Shown: positions 24,365-36,407 of the stretch, one piece after another
Numbering within the stretch: position 1 is the first letter of the stretch
How the letters are laid out: each line of letters starts with the position of its first letter
Origin: Floccularia luteovirens
Taxonomy: Eukaryota; Basidiomycota; Agaricomycetes; Agaricales; Squamanitaceae
NCBI GenBank assembly: GCA_009739215.1
Contig: VSJF01000010.1
Coordinates: 62,001 to 126,000 of the forward strand
Length of the DNA stretch: 64,000 nt
Direction of reading: 5' to 3'
The notes under the pieces: model-generated
What the model was told of the DNA's origin: nothing
The model's input: the letters and a program-made list of their open reading frames with translations, nothing else
Databases searched by the model: none
Translations under genes and position numbers: made by a program

Positions 24365-24611
24365 ATGTTTGACAGTGTGATTCTGTGACTCTTGCATTTC
24401 CGGTTTTTATATATCTAGTTCTCCAACTCACCCATAGTCAATCATTTACTAGGTTTCTCTGACGGACTAAAATTAGCCTCTGCTATATCATATGAACTAA
24501 GTAGTATCTATTGAACACTGCATGTCTTAGTATGTTTTCACAGAAAAATAGAACCCAATGGACTCTTTGTGGCGCTATATACGACACAAGTAAACATCAC
24601 ATTTTACTCAA

Positions 24612-25575
24612 TCAGTATGTACTTCAGTTATCTATATATCACCAGCCATCAGTCTATACCATGTTAAGTAAAGCATCATTGAAAAAGTTACTTTTGTTCT
24701 TCCAAAGTTTTTCAAATGCTTATGTCTGCGTACCAGCTTGGTAGATGCGCACGTTACAGAAGAACTAGTCCAGGGTCCTGCAACCTAACGCGCTAATGCT
24801 ATTCTAGCTGCATGTCCGAATGGGGCACATATATGGTGTATTGGTGCAGAGTTCTTCATTGAAGATGGAAAAGCGGTTAGTATCATCATTTGTCACTAAG
24901 CATTCGCATCTAACTTGTAATACAGTACTTTGATAACGATGTATTCATGTACACACCTGAGAAAGATGAATGGCGCAAGTTCGTATTCCCTACTTGCCCG
25001 GGTCCACGTTCGGCTCATGCGGTGGCGGCATCACAAACTGGGAGGGGTAAGATCTTTTTGTTTGGTATGTCCATCCATCAGCTATTCATCATACCTAAAT
25101 TTTAATAACTCAGAAAGGTGGAGAATTTTCTTCCCTCCATCAGAACAGCTTCCATCACTACGGCGACTTCTAGTCGTTTGATGTGAGTACACATTCATGG
25201 CACAGGATCGAAGCAAAGAAGCGATCCAGCGCACGGTCTGGACACTAGTACGATGTTCTAACCCATATTTTCCTTGTGAATGAATGTCGATAGTTTATAC
25301 ATAGGATGGCAATGTGGAAACATTATATCATCCCCTTTGGAGGCTTTTATGATTTTGGTATTATGAATATGCTGACTCTTGTATCTTATGGTTCTGTTGA
25401 GTTATTAAGGTCACATAATTGCTCGCTATTTAGGCGATCTCTGGGTGTTCGAAACACGAATGTCACTGGCAGCAAGTTGACTACAGAGAACAAGATCCCA
25501 AACCCTCGTGAGTGTCATAGAACGCCTTACTGCGTTACTCGATTAATGTGTGCCATCCTTGTTTTGGCGTGCAGA
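24612..25575 (+). pseudogene. Degenerate copy of the 5' half of KEL3/KLHDC4
   Basis: Nucleotide similarity to 28010-29110 runs through exons and introns alike, so this is a DNA-level duplication. The Lys-rich first exon is largely missing: the region before GTTACTTTTG aligns to both sides of it. A deletion removes about 20 bases after ATGCGCAC, an in-frame TAA follows, and later exons carry stops (for example TAG in the FWSFDV-type segment). It nonetheless keeps one detail better than the parent: TAC ACA CCT GAG near 24950 is in frame where the 28-kb gene has one extra C. The similarity ends near 25575, just before the tail of the P-loop pseudogene on the other strand. Confidence 0.85.
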
Positions 25576-25689
25576 ACGAACAGCCTTACTAGCCTTATGA
25601 TAATAATTATCAGAGACAAACTAAGCAATCAGTGCAGAAAGTGCTAAGTATATTCCAAGGTTTCTGAAGGAGACAGAAATCCATTTTAC

Positions 25690-27860
25690 AAATAACTGCA
25701 AATGATAGACATTATTGATCCTTGCTCAATCGCACGTGGAAATGGCAGGTCGACAGGTGTATCAGGTGGTGTAGCGATGAGGTATGTGAAGGTGGCCACT
25801 CCCAATCTTTCCAAATGGGCAATCCCCCCGGCATTGATGCTATGCTACTTCACAACGGTTGCTTGGATTATGATCGCATGATTTGCTGCCGCGTCATAAA
25901 AGAAGGCATCGAACGTTGCTTGATTCCGATACTTAGGTTCATAGTAACCTGTCTGCAAAGTAGTCGTCTTAGGGGTGAAGTCACAGGTATTAGGGGATTG
26001 CGCGGTCTGTGGCTCATGCTGTTGCTGGCTGATGGTGAATCTGCTAGAAGTAATATGGAGAACCAGTTTTTAGCACCTTGGTCTGTCTTATATTGGTTGG
26101 CTTTGCCACTGCTGGGAGACCTTGGAATTTCCAACAATTTTATAGATCTGGTTCTCGAAGATCTGACTCGCACAGGGCTTAATGTTATACTGTAGAATTG
26201 AAATATACACAAAGCTTGGTTACTACATCATCAGTCTTCGTTCCAAGAGCCATGATCACCATTTCAAATATGTGATCGGAAGTAAACTGGATTTCGGGCC
26301 AACTGCGATCTAATCCTGGAGCAAGGAGGATGATTTGGTGCGATATTTCATGATTAAAGTCTATTGTGTTAGCTTCGGAGACCATGTTTTGGAGTTGTTC
26401 GAACGTTAGATTATTGCATGCCTGAGATAGGGCTCGGCTGTAGACGTCGGGTACTTTACCAGCATAACCATATGCAAGACGTGCTGATGCCCTATACTTG
26501 GCGAAAAATAGGGTCAATTCATTTTCGGTGAGATTTTCCCCCCGGAGTGAACGCCTTCAATATGTCAATACCTGCCAAAAATACCGAGGACAAGCCTACG
26601 CACCCACATTAAAGCTCTGGAAGTGACCATGGTTTAAGTAAAATTCTCTGTATTCCAGTAGCCTTCTTTGTCCACTCCATCCGAGCCGCCTGAGGAGACG
26701 GCGTTTGTACAATAAATAGCCCTTTTTGATAGCAGATTTAGGTCCGCAGACTTAAGGATGTAGATTCGAATCCTCAACAACCCAGGCATTTGGCATGTTG
26801 CGTGCAAGAGCAGAAAAGGTACCAATTGGGGACATTTGGATATATTGGACTCCATCACCAGAGAAATATAAGACCTCATCAGCTCGATTTTGATAAAACG
26901 TTGGAAGTTTTGCATGAAGTCTCAGTATGAGCAAGAACAAAAGCCATGTTGAATTTCCTAGATTTAAATCAGCCTTTTCTGTTGTAAAAAACAATACGCC
27001 TCACCAATTCCAGGATGGCCTGTTAGAATGAATCCTCCCCTTCGCCTCCTGGGGGAAATTTCATGAGTTGGTTGAGCAAGAAAAGGATTTGCAAAATTCG
27101 TAGTCAAATTAAGATCAAGAATTTGAGAAGCACTCAAACCAGCAGCTTCATACAAGCCTCGTAATGCCTCCATGTAGTCATCGCGGATCAGGAAACCGGA
27201 CATTCGCTATTCCATCAGTCCAAAGTCCTCTGGTAGTTTCATCATCCAACAGAATCAAGGGATGGTGAACCCATCGGAAACAGTATCATCAGGTAGCGTG
27301 CTATCTCGTTCGATTGAGCCCAAAGTACAAAATGACACAGCGTTTTTACCAGCATTCCGTGTCAAAACCCACAAAAGTGACACCTTGTCCCTTTCATTCA
27401 GCCGAATACGTTTTGGCGGAGGGCCCTCCAAACCATCTATGCCAATGATATGATTAGGCAGTGTCCGGCAAGAAAAAGATAGATAACCTACCTGTGTTTG
27501 CGTTACTGGGAGAGATCTTGCCTGTGAATAAGAAATTAATCAGTATCTTGTCTAGCCAATAGGCAGAGTATCCACCAGTTGGAAACTTGAACCAATACAT
27601 TCACAGACTCCTGGAACGCCTGAGCTTCTGGAATGCGGTCCCCACCTTTGAAGTGGGTTGGAGAATGATCGCCTATTATTGAGCACTTTGTATGCCTTGC
27701 GGTTGAACGTAGAACCTCAACTGACTCGGAAATACTAGTCGAAATCATTCGCCACAATTTTTGTTGTTGGCTTCCAAAGGGTGAGGATCGACCGCAACCC
27801 ACTGGCTGAGTAAGGTACCACCCTCACGGATGATCTTATCCCTTAGGATCATGAAATGAT
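25690..27860 (-). pseudogene. Broken CRN/RHS-like P-loop protein gene
   Basis: Minus-strand remnant of a large P-loop protein of the type common in agaricomycete genomes (crinkler-like or retrotransposon-hot-spot-like). Recognisable pieces in order: a segment GLEGPPPKRIRLNERD, then DDYMEALRGLYEAAGLSAS, a Walker A region GFILTGHPGIG joined by an intron to NSTWLLFLLILRLHAKLP, then DEVLYFSGDGVQYI, and later YGYAGKVPDVYSRALSQA. A C-terminal part reads YRNQATFDAFFYDAAANHAI and HSINAGGIAHLERLG. The Walker A lysine is replaced by Asn (GIGNST in place of GxGKST). An in-frame TAG lies at 25845-25847, and the reading frame must change between pieces near 27250. The gene is therefore probably dead. Assignment to CRN versus RHS-type is by general resemblance only. 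Confidence 0.6.
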
Positions 27861-28040
27861 ATCAGATGTGGACACCTGTACAACAAAGGGCTAGCCCACG
27901 GGCTCGTTGATGTTCGTTAATGACGAGACAGACAAGTTGAGCTTGATAAGGTAGTTGGGGAAACAGGTATATTGGTGACCACGTGCAGCACTCATTCATA
28001 CTTAATCATTACGTACGCCAGTTATCTATCAGTTTATGCC

Positions 28041-31023
28041 ATGGCAAAGAAAAAATCTGCAGCAACGACTTCAAAGTTAACGGCAAAAGCTGCCAAGAAG
28101 GCCAAAGCGGCCCAAAAAATTGAAAAGAAGGAAAAGAAGAAAGTTTCAAAAAAGTCCACTTTGGATGACGATGACGACGATGATGACCTTGAAGGCATCC
28201 TCGAAAAAGTTGTTTTATTCTTCTTTCTAAGTTTTACATATGCTAATGTCTGCGCATCGGCTTAGTAGATGCGCACAGAGTGGGAAGCAGCACATAAGGT
28301 TACAGAAGAACTAGTAGAGGGTCCTCCAAGCAGACGCGCCAATGCTACTCTAACTGCATGTCCGAACGGGGCACATATATGGTGCATTGGTGGAGAGTTT
28401 TTCAGTGAAGATGGGAAAGCGGTGGGTACTATTATTGTCACTAAACATTCGCATCTGACTTGTAACATAGTACTTTTATAACGATGTGTTTCGGTATACA
28501 CCCTGAGAAAGATGAATGGCGCAAGTTTGTATCCCCTACTTGTCCTGGTCCACGTTCTGCCCATGCGGTGGTAGCATCACCAATGGGAGGGGGTAAGATC
28601 TTTTTGTTTGGTACGTTCATGCGTCAACTATTCATTACACCTAGATTTTAATAATCCAGTAAGGTGGAGAATTTTCTTCCCTCCATCAGAACAGCTTCCA
28701 TCACTACGGCGACTTCTGGTCATTTGACGTGAGTACGCATTCATGGGACAGGATTGAAACAAAAAAGCGGCCCAGCGCACGGTCTGGACACCGGTACGAT
28801 ATTGTAAAAAAAAATTGTGTATGGGTGTTGATGGTCTACCTATAGGATGGCAATGTGGAAACATTATATCATTCTTTTTGGAGGCTTTCATGACCCTGGC
28901 ATCACGAGTACGCTGACTTCGTATCTTGTAGTTTTGTTGGGTTAATAAGGTCACATAATAGCTCGTTATTTAGGCGATCTCTGGGTATTCGACACACATG
29001 AATATAACTGGCAGCAAGTCGAGTTTAGAGAACAAGATCCCAAACCCTCGTGAGGCCATAAAGACCCCTACCGCGTTACTCTAATAATGTGTACCATCTC
29101 TTATTTTAGTCCACGAAGTGGTTTCTCTTTCTTACCATGTGCAGATGGAGTTATTCTCCATGGTATACAGTTTAAGTTTTCAAAAGGACATATATAACCT
29201 TTAGATACTTATAGGTGGATATTGCAAAGAATATGCAAAAGGGAAACGCCCTGTTGGTGTTATGTTAGAAGATACATGGCTACTGAGGTCCGTCAAACAA
29301 CTCTCTAATTGATGTCCTTACTCAATTCGTGTTCAATAGAATCACACTCCCTGATTCAACGGCATCTGGATCGAGCGCTGCATCGCCTACCACCACAAAG
29401 TCAAAAGGGGGTGAAAAGCCCTCTGCAGTGCTTGCTCCAAAATTCAAATGGGAAAGACGCAAAAGGCCTTCGGATGCGTTTGCTCCATCCCTTCGGTCAG
29501 GATGCACCATGACACTCTGGACTGCAAAGAGCCTGGGTATCCTTTTTGGTGGTGTGACTGATGAAGACAAGGACGAAGAAACCTTGGAGAGTGTGTTCTG
29601 GAACGATTTGTAAGAACTTACCTAACTACGGTGATGCTCAATCGACCTGTCTCTTTCTCATGTGTTTTGATAGATACGGTTATCAGCTAACAGAAAAAGG
29701 TAAATGGGTGAGCTTAGAGTTAAAGCGGCCCAAAGCACCGAAGGCAAAGGCAGGAAAGAAGAAACAGGAACGTAAAGGTGGTGAACTCGCACAATGGGAA
29801 AGAGATCTAGATAGCAATGAAGACGTTACGAAAGAGATGGAAAGCACTATTCCTGCGGTGTCCTCGGATATTCAGGTCCAAGACCCGACTACTACGATCC
29901 CCCTTCCAAGGTATAACGCAATGTTGACGGTTCTCCGCAACATACTGTACATGTCAGTTCTCCATTTGTCTCATTCACCTATACTGATATATCAAAAATC
30001 CAGATACGGTGGTATTTACGAAAGAGGATCGAAAGAATATACGTTGGATGATTTTTATTTCTTACAACTCGACAAGTTGGATCGGTATCATTGTCTGAAG
30101 GAAAGTGCAGTCGTCATACCAGACGTTGAAGAAGAAAGTAGTAGTGATGATACTGGTGACGAAGGCGATGATGATGATGATGATGACGATGAGGTTGAAG
30201 ATGATGGCGATGATATAGATGACGAAGATGGTGACTACTTTATTGGTGATAAGACGGAGGACGGTGATACGGTTAGTGTTGTTGAAGAAGAAGTACCAGA
30301 TGGGAACCGCACGGCGAACAAACCTGAATCGAAAGGAGATCCTAAAGGGAGTAAAACTACTAAGAAGAGTAAACGCCACGAAAAACTCGAGCAAGACGTT
30401 GAAACACAACAGGAGACATCTTCTAAAAATGAAGAGGGAGATATTAAGCTCAACGCTGCACCCCCGGAAGATAAGGTAAGTAAATAGAGATATGATATAG
30501 TCAAGGTTTCATTGAACCAGACCAATGCACAGAAAGAACTGCGCTCAGAAGCCGTCAACATCCCTGACACATCTAAGGATACAGTAAGATCAGAAGAAGA
30601 CATCATAAGCACTCCTCTTCCCGGGGAGACTCTTGCAATGTTTTATGCGCGCTCTCGTAAGCTCCACACTGCTCCTCCATCAAACCAACAAAGCTTAACT
30701 CTAATAAATATCATCATGCAGGTGAACATTGGGCACAAAAAGCTTATGAGGCGAATGAAACTACGACAAGCAGTCAGGCCAAGGAGTTGAGGAGGGGCGG
30801 ATTTGCTTTGGCCAGTGCACGTTATGGTGGGCTTCCATTTTGTCCAATATTCAATATATCCCTGTATTAATGATTTTATGGAACTAAAGAGGAGTACAAG
30901 CCGATGTTAGCCGAGGTGGAGAAGATTCTTGCAGAAGCTGGACTTAATGAAGATGAGATGAGACGTGGAGCTGCTGGAGGTCAAGGTCATGGCGGTGTGG
31001 GCCAGAGTCGGAACAGACGGTAA
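28041..31023 (+). CDS. KEL3: Kelch-repeat protein Kel3 / KLHDC4 with DUF4110 tail, one frame shift
   Basis: Kelch beta-propeller protein of the KLHDC4/Kel3 type; its molecular role is poorly defined. Exon 1 starts MAKKKSAATTSKLTAKAAKK, is Lys-rich and ends in a DDDDDDDD run. Kelch blades follow: GAHIWCIGGEFFSEDGK, KIFLFGGEFSSLHQNSFHHY, HYIILFGGFHD and LGILFGGVTDEDKDEETLE, then ILYIYGGIYERGSKEYTLDD. A long Asp/Glu-rich linker leads to the DUF4110 end EHWAQKAYEANE and EYKPMLAEVEKILAEAGL, with stop at 31023. About twelve introns can be joined in frame except at one point. At 28501-28503 a third C turns ACA CCT GAG into ACA CCC TGA, ending the frame early; the 24.9-kb copy lacks this C. This is either a true frame shift or a sequence error. 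All else looks intact. Confidence 0.85.
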
Positions 31024-31860
31024 CTTGGGAAAGTATTCTAGAAAGTTACACAGTTAGGTTGTTCTGCTAACGTCCGCTCAATTTGATTGACAAATCTCTC
31101 AATATCCTAACCACTATCTGCTGTCCTACCTGATTAGTGGTGTGTGACTGACATAACTACGAACTTCAACTCAAGTTGTCTATGGCCTCTTCTGGGATGA
31201 CTAGACTGTCTTGTCAGTGTTGCCAAGAGGAATTAGTCACGAAGAAGTGTTGATTACGCCATGAGCTGGAGCACCGTTGGGTAATGACTATCTATGGTCA
31301 ACGGCTATAAGGTTTTCGGTAGTATGAACATTCCATTAGATTTTATGGCATGATTCTACTCGCCAGTGCGTTAGCTAGATGTCAACAGGTGAAAGAAAGG
31401 GGTTTGTCGTTGTTTGCGATCATAGTAGGGGTCTGGTTATTGCCTGTGGATATCCTGATAAGTTTGAATGATATTCGTTTAGCGCATTTTTTCCGTAACG
31501 CTCCACTATTGCTGCTCCCATTCCGACCAAAGACGCTTGCGCCTCGGATGCAACAGAATTAACATTAACATCATATGTCTATGGTAAGGAAAAAAGGCAA
31601 GAACCTTAAATGCCGGTAGATGTAGCAAACCCCGTTCCCCACAAAGAGAGGTTATTCGGAGCTTCTGATCGAGATAATGTTGCAGAAGTGGTTCATTTCT
31701 TCTATACATCGTTGACACATAGGAGTAATTTACGGCAGGTAGGGTAGTAGAGCTGATCGATGTGCTGTACGCTGGACGTAGTTAGTTGTATGAAAAACAT
31801 TCTAGTTTATTTACCAAAATCTATGCACAAGTGTGAGATATCATTGATCATGCATGATAT
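31024..31860. repeat. 3' flank of KEL3, duplicated downstream
   Basis: This non-coding stretch has a diverged direct copy at 37253-38085. Shared blocks include the TTCTAGGATGACTAG-type segment, AAGAAGTGTTG, AACATTCC, CCATTGCTGCTCCC and CACAAGTGTGAGATAT near the end. It shows that the duplication extended about 0.8 kb past the KEL3 stop codon. No gene is supportable inside it. Confidence 0.75.
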
Positions 31861-32513
31861 ACTGATATGTCTACGTAAAAACCAACCTTAAGCTTTATGA
31901 AATCGAATGACTTGGATACTAGAACAGAACTCTGACAATAAAACAACAACTGCCGCGTTGTTGAATCTTCAATATCAATAGTAATACCAAAGGGTGTTTT
32001 TTCAGCGTGATCATTCCGCATAATATGTTGAAGCACCATACGATCTTTGCAGCATTCTTGGGAGGAACACCGAATCAATTATAAACACGCAGTTTTCCTT
32101 CACTCACATCATGCAGATTACACATACGACTGTCCTTTTTGCACTCCACGACATTACCGATAACAAGCCATGCGAAAAGACGTGCTGTAAGTGTAGGAAA
32201 CACTCAAGTGGCCATATCCATCAGGAGGAAAGTTGTTGCGAGGATTGGCATAAACTATGTCCCCCTGGATTCTGTCTTGATGACATCTGCGCCGGTTGTA
32301 CCCGATGACGTTGTTTGCTTTAAAAGAATGAATAACGAATAACTTAGACTCTACCAATTGCTCACTCCGTCTGGGTGAAGCCTGGTTATGCAAAAGATAA
32401 GGGAATTTAATGAGGGTATGAATGATGTAGATTCCAAGAAAATTGATGTTATTATATACAAATTTGGATGCCATGAGCCTTGTCATAGCGACCATGTTGT
32501 CCGTATTGCTCAA
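31861..32513. other. Intergenic region between KEL3 flank and DUF6534 gene
   Basis: About 650 bp. A plus-strand 65-codon frame at 32111-32308 is Cys-rich, but it overlaps the expected 3' end of the minus-strand gene and was not called. Nothing else seen. Confidence 0.4.
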
Positions 32514-34370
32514 CTACTTTCTTGACGTGAATACCGCTTTCGAGCTTTTCGTTCTTAAGTCGACTGTCACCACAGACTCTTCCGTCACAGGAGTTGTGTC
32601 ATGACCGAATGCCGACCTTGTAGACTAAGGCAGGCCAGTTAGTTTCTCATTATGAAATATAAGGATAAATGAGGTGCTCACCTCGGTCTTTACTCGTGAC
32701 GCCAACTGTCCAAAGAGAACATTAGCATCTCCACTGTTGCCTGTGCCTGTGAGCTTGTCCCATCCAGCGCGAGCGTTCAACCTGAGGATTTGACATTATT
32801 TAATGACAAGCACGAATGCTATGAAGACTTACGTGCACAAAAGACTATTTGTGCAGAGGTTAGAGAGAGCCAAGTCGAAAACAAAGTTTCTATAATTATT
32901 AAGTCAGGATTGGGCTGGAGAAATGTTTTGATATTGCTGACATATTTGTTTTCTGGAAGACAAGCATTAGAAATCGATTATAGGGGTATGACACTAGTAG
33001 CCTACTGGAATGATCAGGAAAATGATGACATCCGCCAGAGCAAAAACGGTAGTGAGGGTGCCAGTCTGCACGGTCACTGACAGAGAAGGCGTAGAGCAAC
33101 GTCAATATTAGGGAGAAGGCCACCAGTGAGAAAACATACATAGAATGATCCTTGCTATTTGATCGTCGGTAGACTTCATTCCCGTCTTCCGTTTGAACTT
33201 TGATATGGTCATAATACGATGTCAAGTTCTTGTTGGAGAAAATCACATCAAACGGCTGGCGTACCAGAGACCATGACAACGATAAGGTAATGAGTACATC
33301 TGCTATAGCCGAAGAAGTCAACCAAATGATCAATGCAGGTTCGACACGTTTCAGTTGAGCTCGTTCATGGACGAAAGCTGTTAAGATAGAGACCACAAAA
33401 CCGCTGACTGGTTGTGAAGGGTTGAGATGTGTGGTTGAGTTCCAAATGTATTGACATACTAATAGAGCTGGTTCCAAAGAACACAATTATTAGGGGCATG
33501 ACCAAAGATTCACTAACGATCCTAACCCGCCACGCAATGAAAAATTGCACCGGAGTGGAAATCATTACCTATGACTGTCGTATTAGACAGAAACTCTTCG
33601 AGGAAAGTTGATACCTACGGTGATAAGGGCATCTAAATTTTTTTATGTGAGTAACTTGCAGAATCAGAGAAGTCGGTACAATATACCTGGCCAGAACACT
33701 AAAAAACATTATTATTATCTGGGTAATCGGTGGACTTGAAGGATGTTACTTACAGGTGGGCATCCTGGTATATGCCTGTTTTTCGCCTAGTAACAAGTTA
33801 GCTAATATCCACAGTAGATACGAGGACACTATTTTCACCAAAGTTTAGAACTAGAGGCTGGAAAACCGCCCCTATGACAAGGATCGTGTGACAAGCCTCG
33901 ATGATAAATAAATATAGAACCTGCAAAACGTTAGCTCTAATCATTAGATAGTTTAGACATGTCTTACAAAGTATCGAATCCATGTCGCATCACTATAAGA
34001 AGTGAGTAACAAGTTGTTGAAAGGTAGAAAGTGCCGTACTTCCTTGTATGTTTGATAATAGATGAAACACTGATTCCGGATTTGAGCCTTTCTAACTAAG
34101 ACATGACAGGACGATGACTCACCTGAACAACGGCAAATCTAAACACAATCAAAGGTAGGGTCAGCCAGAAGTATTTTTGTATCAATTGGCATTTTTCAAA
34201 CGTACACCATACAGGATTGCGTTCAAGATAACACCAATGAGCAGTGGGCCAAGCCTAACGGAATCACAAGGTTGATACTAATGAGACTAAACTACAGTAG
34301 ATTTTCAAAGAACTTACACTAATGTCACATCTGACGAGACAGGTCATTCTTTAGCTATTGGAGGAAAAGC
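32514..34370 (-). CDS. DUF6534 multi-pass membrane protein
   Basis: Basidiomycete-typical membrane protein of unknown function (DUF6534). Segments in order: LGPLLIGVILNAILYG, a YYQTYKE loop, WIRYF joined to VLYLFIIEACHTILVIGAVF, STPVQFFIAWRVRIVSESLV, PSQPVSGFVVSILTAFVHER, ALIIWLTSSAIADVLITLSL, VQTGTLTTVFALADVIIFLI, then NFVFDLALSNLCTNSLLCTL and NARAGWDKLTG, and a hydrophilic tail ending FTSRK. These match the usual seven-helix order. Many short introns are required, and one exon near the sixth/seventh helix is only 11 nt (KTN plus part of Ile). The exact start codon is uncertain: the first exon should lie near 34340-34370, before an exon encoding DVTL-like residues. The last exon and stop at 32514 are clear. 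Confidence 0.8.
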
Positions 34371-35457
34371 GTCTGTTGTCCCGAGGTATTGCTTACCTTT
34401 ATATCAGCTCCTCTATGCTTCCATTCCCATGTTCAATGTGATTTTCAAGTTTTGACTGATCGAATCTGCTTCCAATGCCCGTCTATATTTCTGAGCATCA
34501 TAACATCAGAGGTTGGATGATGGGGAGAAACATATCCTGGGACATACCACTATTGTCCCTTGGGAATTTCAAGTCTCAACAGGAAATAATTAATAATTAT
34601 GCTTTTTTCGGCTTGGCTTTAGTTTGCTTTTGTTCACACAGATGGTGCCACTATATATACTAAGATCACATACTCTACCAGCATTATCAGATACATACAC
34701 TGCATGCTGATAATAATCACCTTGTTCCCTATACATGTATTAGGAATAAACATTGCAGGAGAGAGTGTATCTAAGTGTGACATTTTTGAGGCCGAAAACC
34801 CACTGACAAATCTATATAATCTCATGAGAAGGTGTGGTATCTACAAATTGATTCTACAACACCATTTGCCCTGAGTTTTTTTCTAATACTAGAATCGAAG
34901 TGTGTTTTCTAAATTTTATGGCATTTGGTGGAGAATCACTTATATAATGTTTACATTTAAGTTGTTTTGTCGGTGTGGGAGCGCGGATCCTGGTTGGACA
35001 GCTTCTAGAGGGATGGGCATGGTAAAGTAGACTAAAATAAGAGACACAAGACAAGATATGTATATGAAGAGTTGATGGATGATGGATGATCATGATTCAT
35101 GACAATGGTCTTCTGGTAACTTCTGATTGATTTCATATTTAGAATTAGTTCAGTGGTTAATCATAGTAAGGCCATGAGGTCGGGCTCTGTGCACAACTGT
35201 GCCTGCATTTAAAGTCGAACTTAGTCTTGAACAGTGACAAGAATTTGCTTTTCAAGTGTCATGTATATTGAATTACCACTACTTATTTACATCAGAGAGC
35301 ACGACACATGTAAATTCTGTAAATCTAGAGTCCCACCCTGAAAAGTCTATATCATTATCCGTTTCTTGGACGACGACACCATCTGAGGCCAATCTCGACA
35401 GATGCTTTTAATATCCTCTTCTCAACTACTCTCTGTTTCCTTTTTCTGTATGCTTGT
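34371..35457. other. Intergenic, AT-rich region
   Basis: About 1.1 kb upstream of the DUF6534 gene and before the inverted repeat. No supportable gene or RNA was seen. Confidence 0.4.
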
Positions 35458-35628
35458 ATATCATCAGGCTCCTAAAACCAGCCCTCTCACTGCGTTCTTT
35501 GTGGTTCGGCCTTACCCGGGAACCAAACAAACATAGAGAAACAAACATAGAGTGTTTGTTTGGTTCCCGGGTAAGGCCGAACCACAAAGAACGCAGTGAG
35601 AGGGCTGGTTTTAGGAGCCTGATGATAT
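35458..35628. repeat. Perfect 76-bp inverted repeat with 19-nt loop (foldback/MITE-like)
   Basis: The left arm 35458-35533 and right arm 35553-35628 are exact reverse complements by base-by-base comparison. The outer ends read ATATCATCAGG and CCTGATGATAT. The 19-nt loop together with the arm end contains a 14-bp direct repeat (AAACAAACATAGAG twice). No clear target-site duplication is visible outside the arms. The right arm abuts the end of the F-box/LRR-like exon on the minus strand. It could be a young non-autonomous foldback element, a hairpin RNA source, or an assembly or palindrome artefact. Confidence 0.95.
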
Positions 35629-35840
35629 TCAACTTCTCTAATGATGTGTCATAACATTTCAAAACACGACGTAATTCTTTCAAGTTCAGACAGTTATCGA
35701 AATTAATGTATACGACCCGAAGGAGCCGGCATAGAGGCCGTATTTTATAGGGGAATGAAGTTGGCAGTTCTATGCGAAACTCTTCACATGAATCAATATT
35801 TAGAAAATTAGGCAAAGAAACCAGCTGTACACAAGTACTT
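35629..35840 (-). pseudogene. F-box/LRR-like exon fragment
   Basis: Minus-strand reading gives LVSLPNFLNIDSCEEFRIEL, then a charged segment with PLCRLLRVVYINFDNCLNLK and ELRRVLKCYDTSLEKLN. The spacing of Leu and Asn/Cys resembles leucine-rich repeats of agaricomycete F-box-like proteins. A splice acceptor (TACAG) precedes LVSL. Downstream, the frame runs straight into the perfect inverted repeat, and no upstream F-box exon was found in the window. I read it as a truncated remnant interrupted by the repeat. The family call is by general resemblance, not by a motif that excludes alternatives. Confidence 0.45.
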
Positions 35841-36407
35841 GACAGTGATTGATATGGCCCATCCGGTATGGATTAACACCTATTTCACAACATCAGGAGT
35901 ACCTCAATGTGTAATAGATATATGTCCCATGCAACCGCACAAGCGTGCTCTTGGACCACACAAATTAAAACTTCTCTTTTCAGATACACAAAGGAAAAAC
36001 ACACCAAAGACCCATACAACAACACATACGACATGATGGGACCCTACATGAAGACAAATACGTTGGGTGAAAGGGCCAGGTATACCATTGGGCGAAGGAA
36101 AGAAAAAGAAAAGTGCACAGGACAGACTGAGTTTCGCCGGCATCTGTGGAGATTATTGAAACTGGAAGGATTTTGCAAACACGGTCAGATATGCAAAAAT
36201 GCGAAAATTATTTCAATCTTATAGATACCCACTGCCTAAAGGTAGCGCTGCTACATATCAGTAACGCGTCCGCGTATAAGTGTGTGCGCGCGCTTACCAC
36301 TATAGAAATTTGCTTGGTCATCCGAAAGATGCAACCGAACACGTGCGTGTTCGTTTTTGATTCCTCGTTTATTGACTATGATAGTGTTCGTACTTCCAAC
36401 AAATTTA
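35841..36407. other. Intergenic region
   Basis: No gene recognised. Open frames on both strands lack motifs. Confidence 0.35.

Noticed and set aside
25722..26195. 157-codon plus-strand frame
   Set aside because: It is the antisense of the C-terminal part of the P-loop pseudogene, whose minus-strand reading gives sensible protein.
32111..32308. Cys-rich 65-codon frame that resembles a small secreted peptide
   Set aside because: The N-terminus is not a convincing signal peptide, a strong intron donor motif lies inside it, and it overlaps the expected 3' UTR of the DUF6534 gene. Too weak without transcript support.
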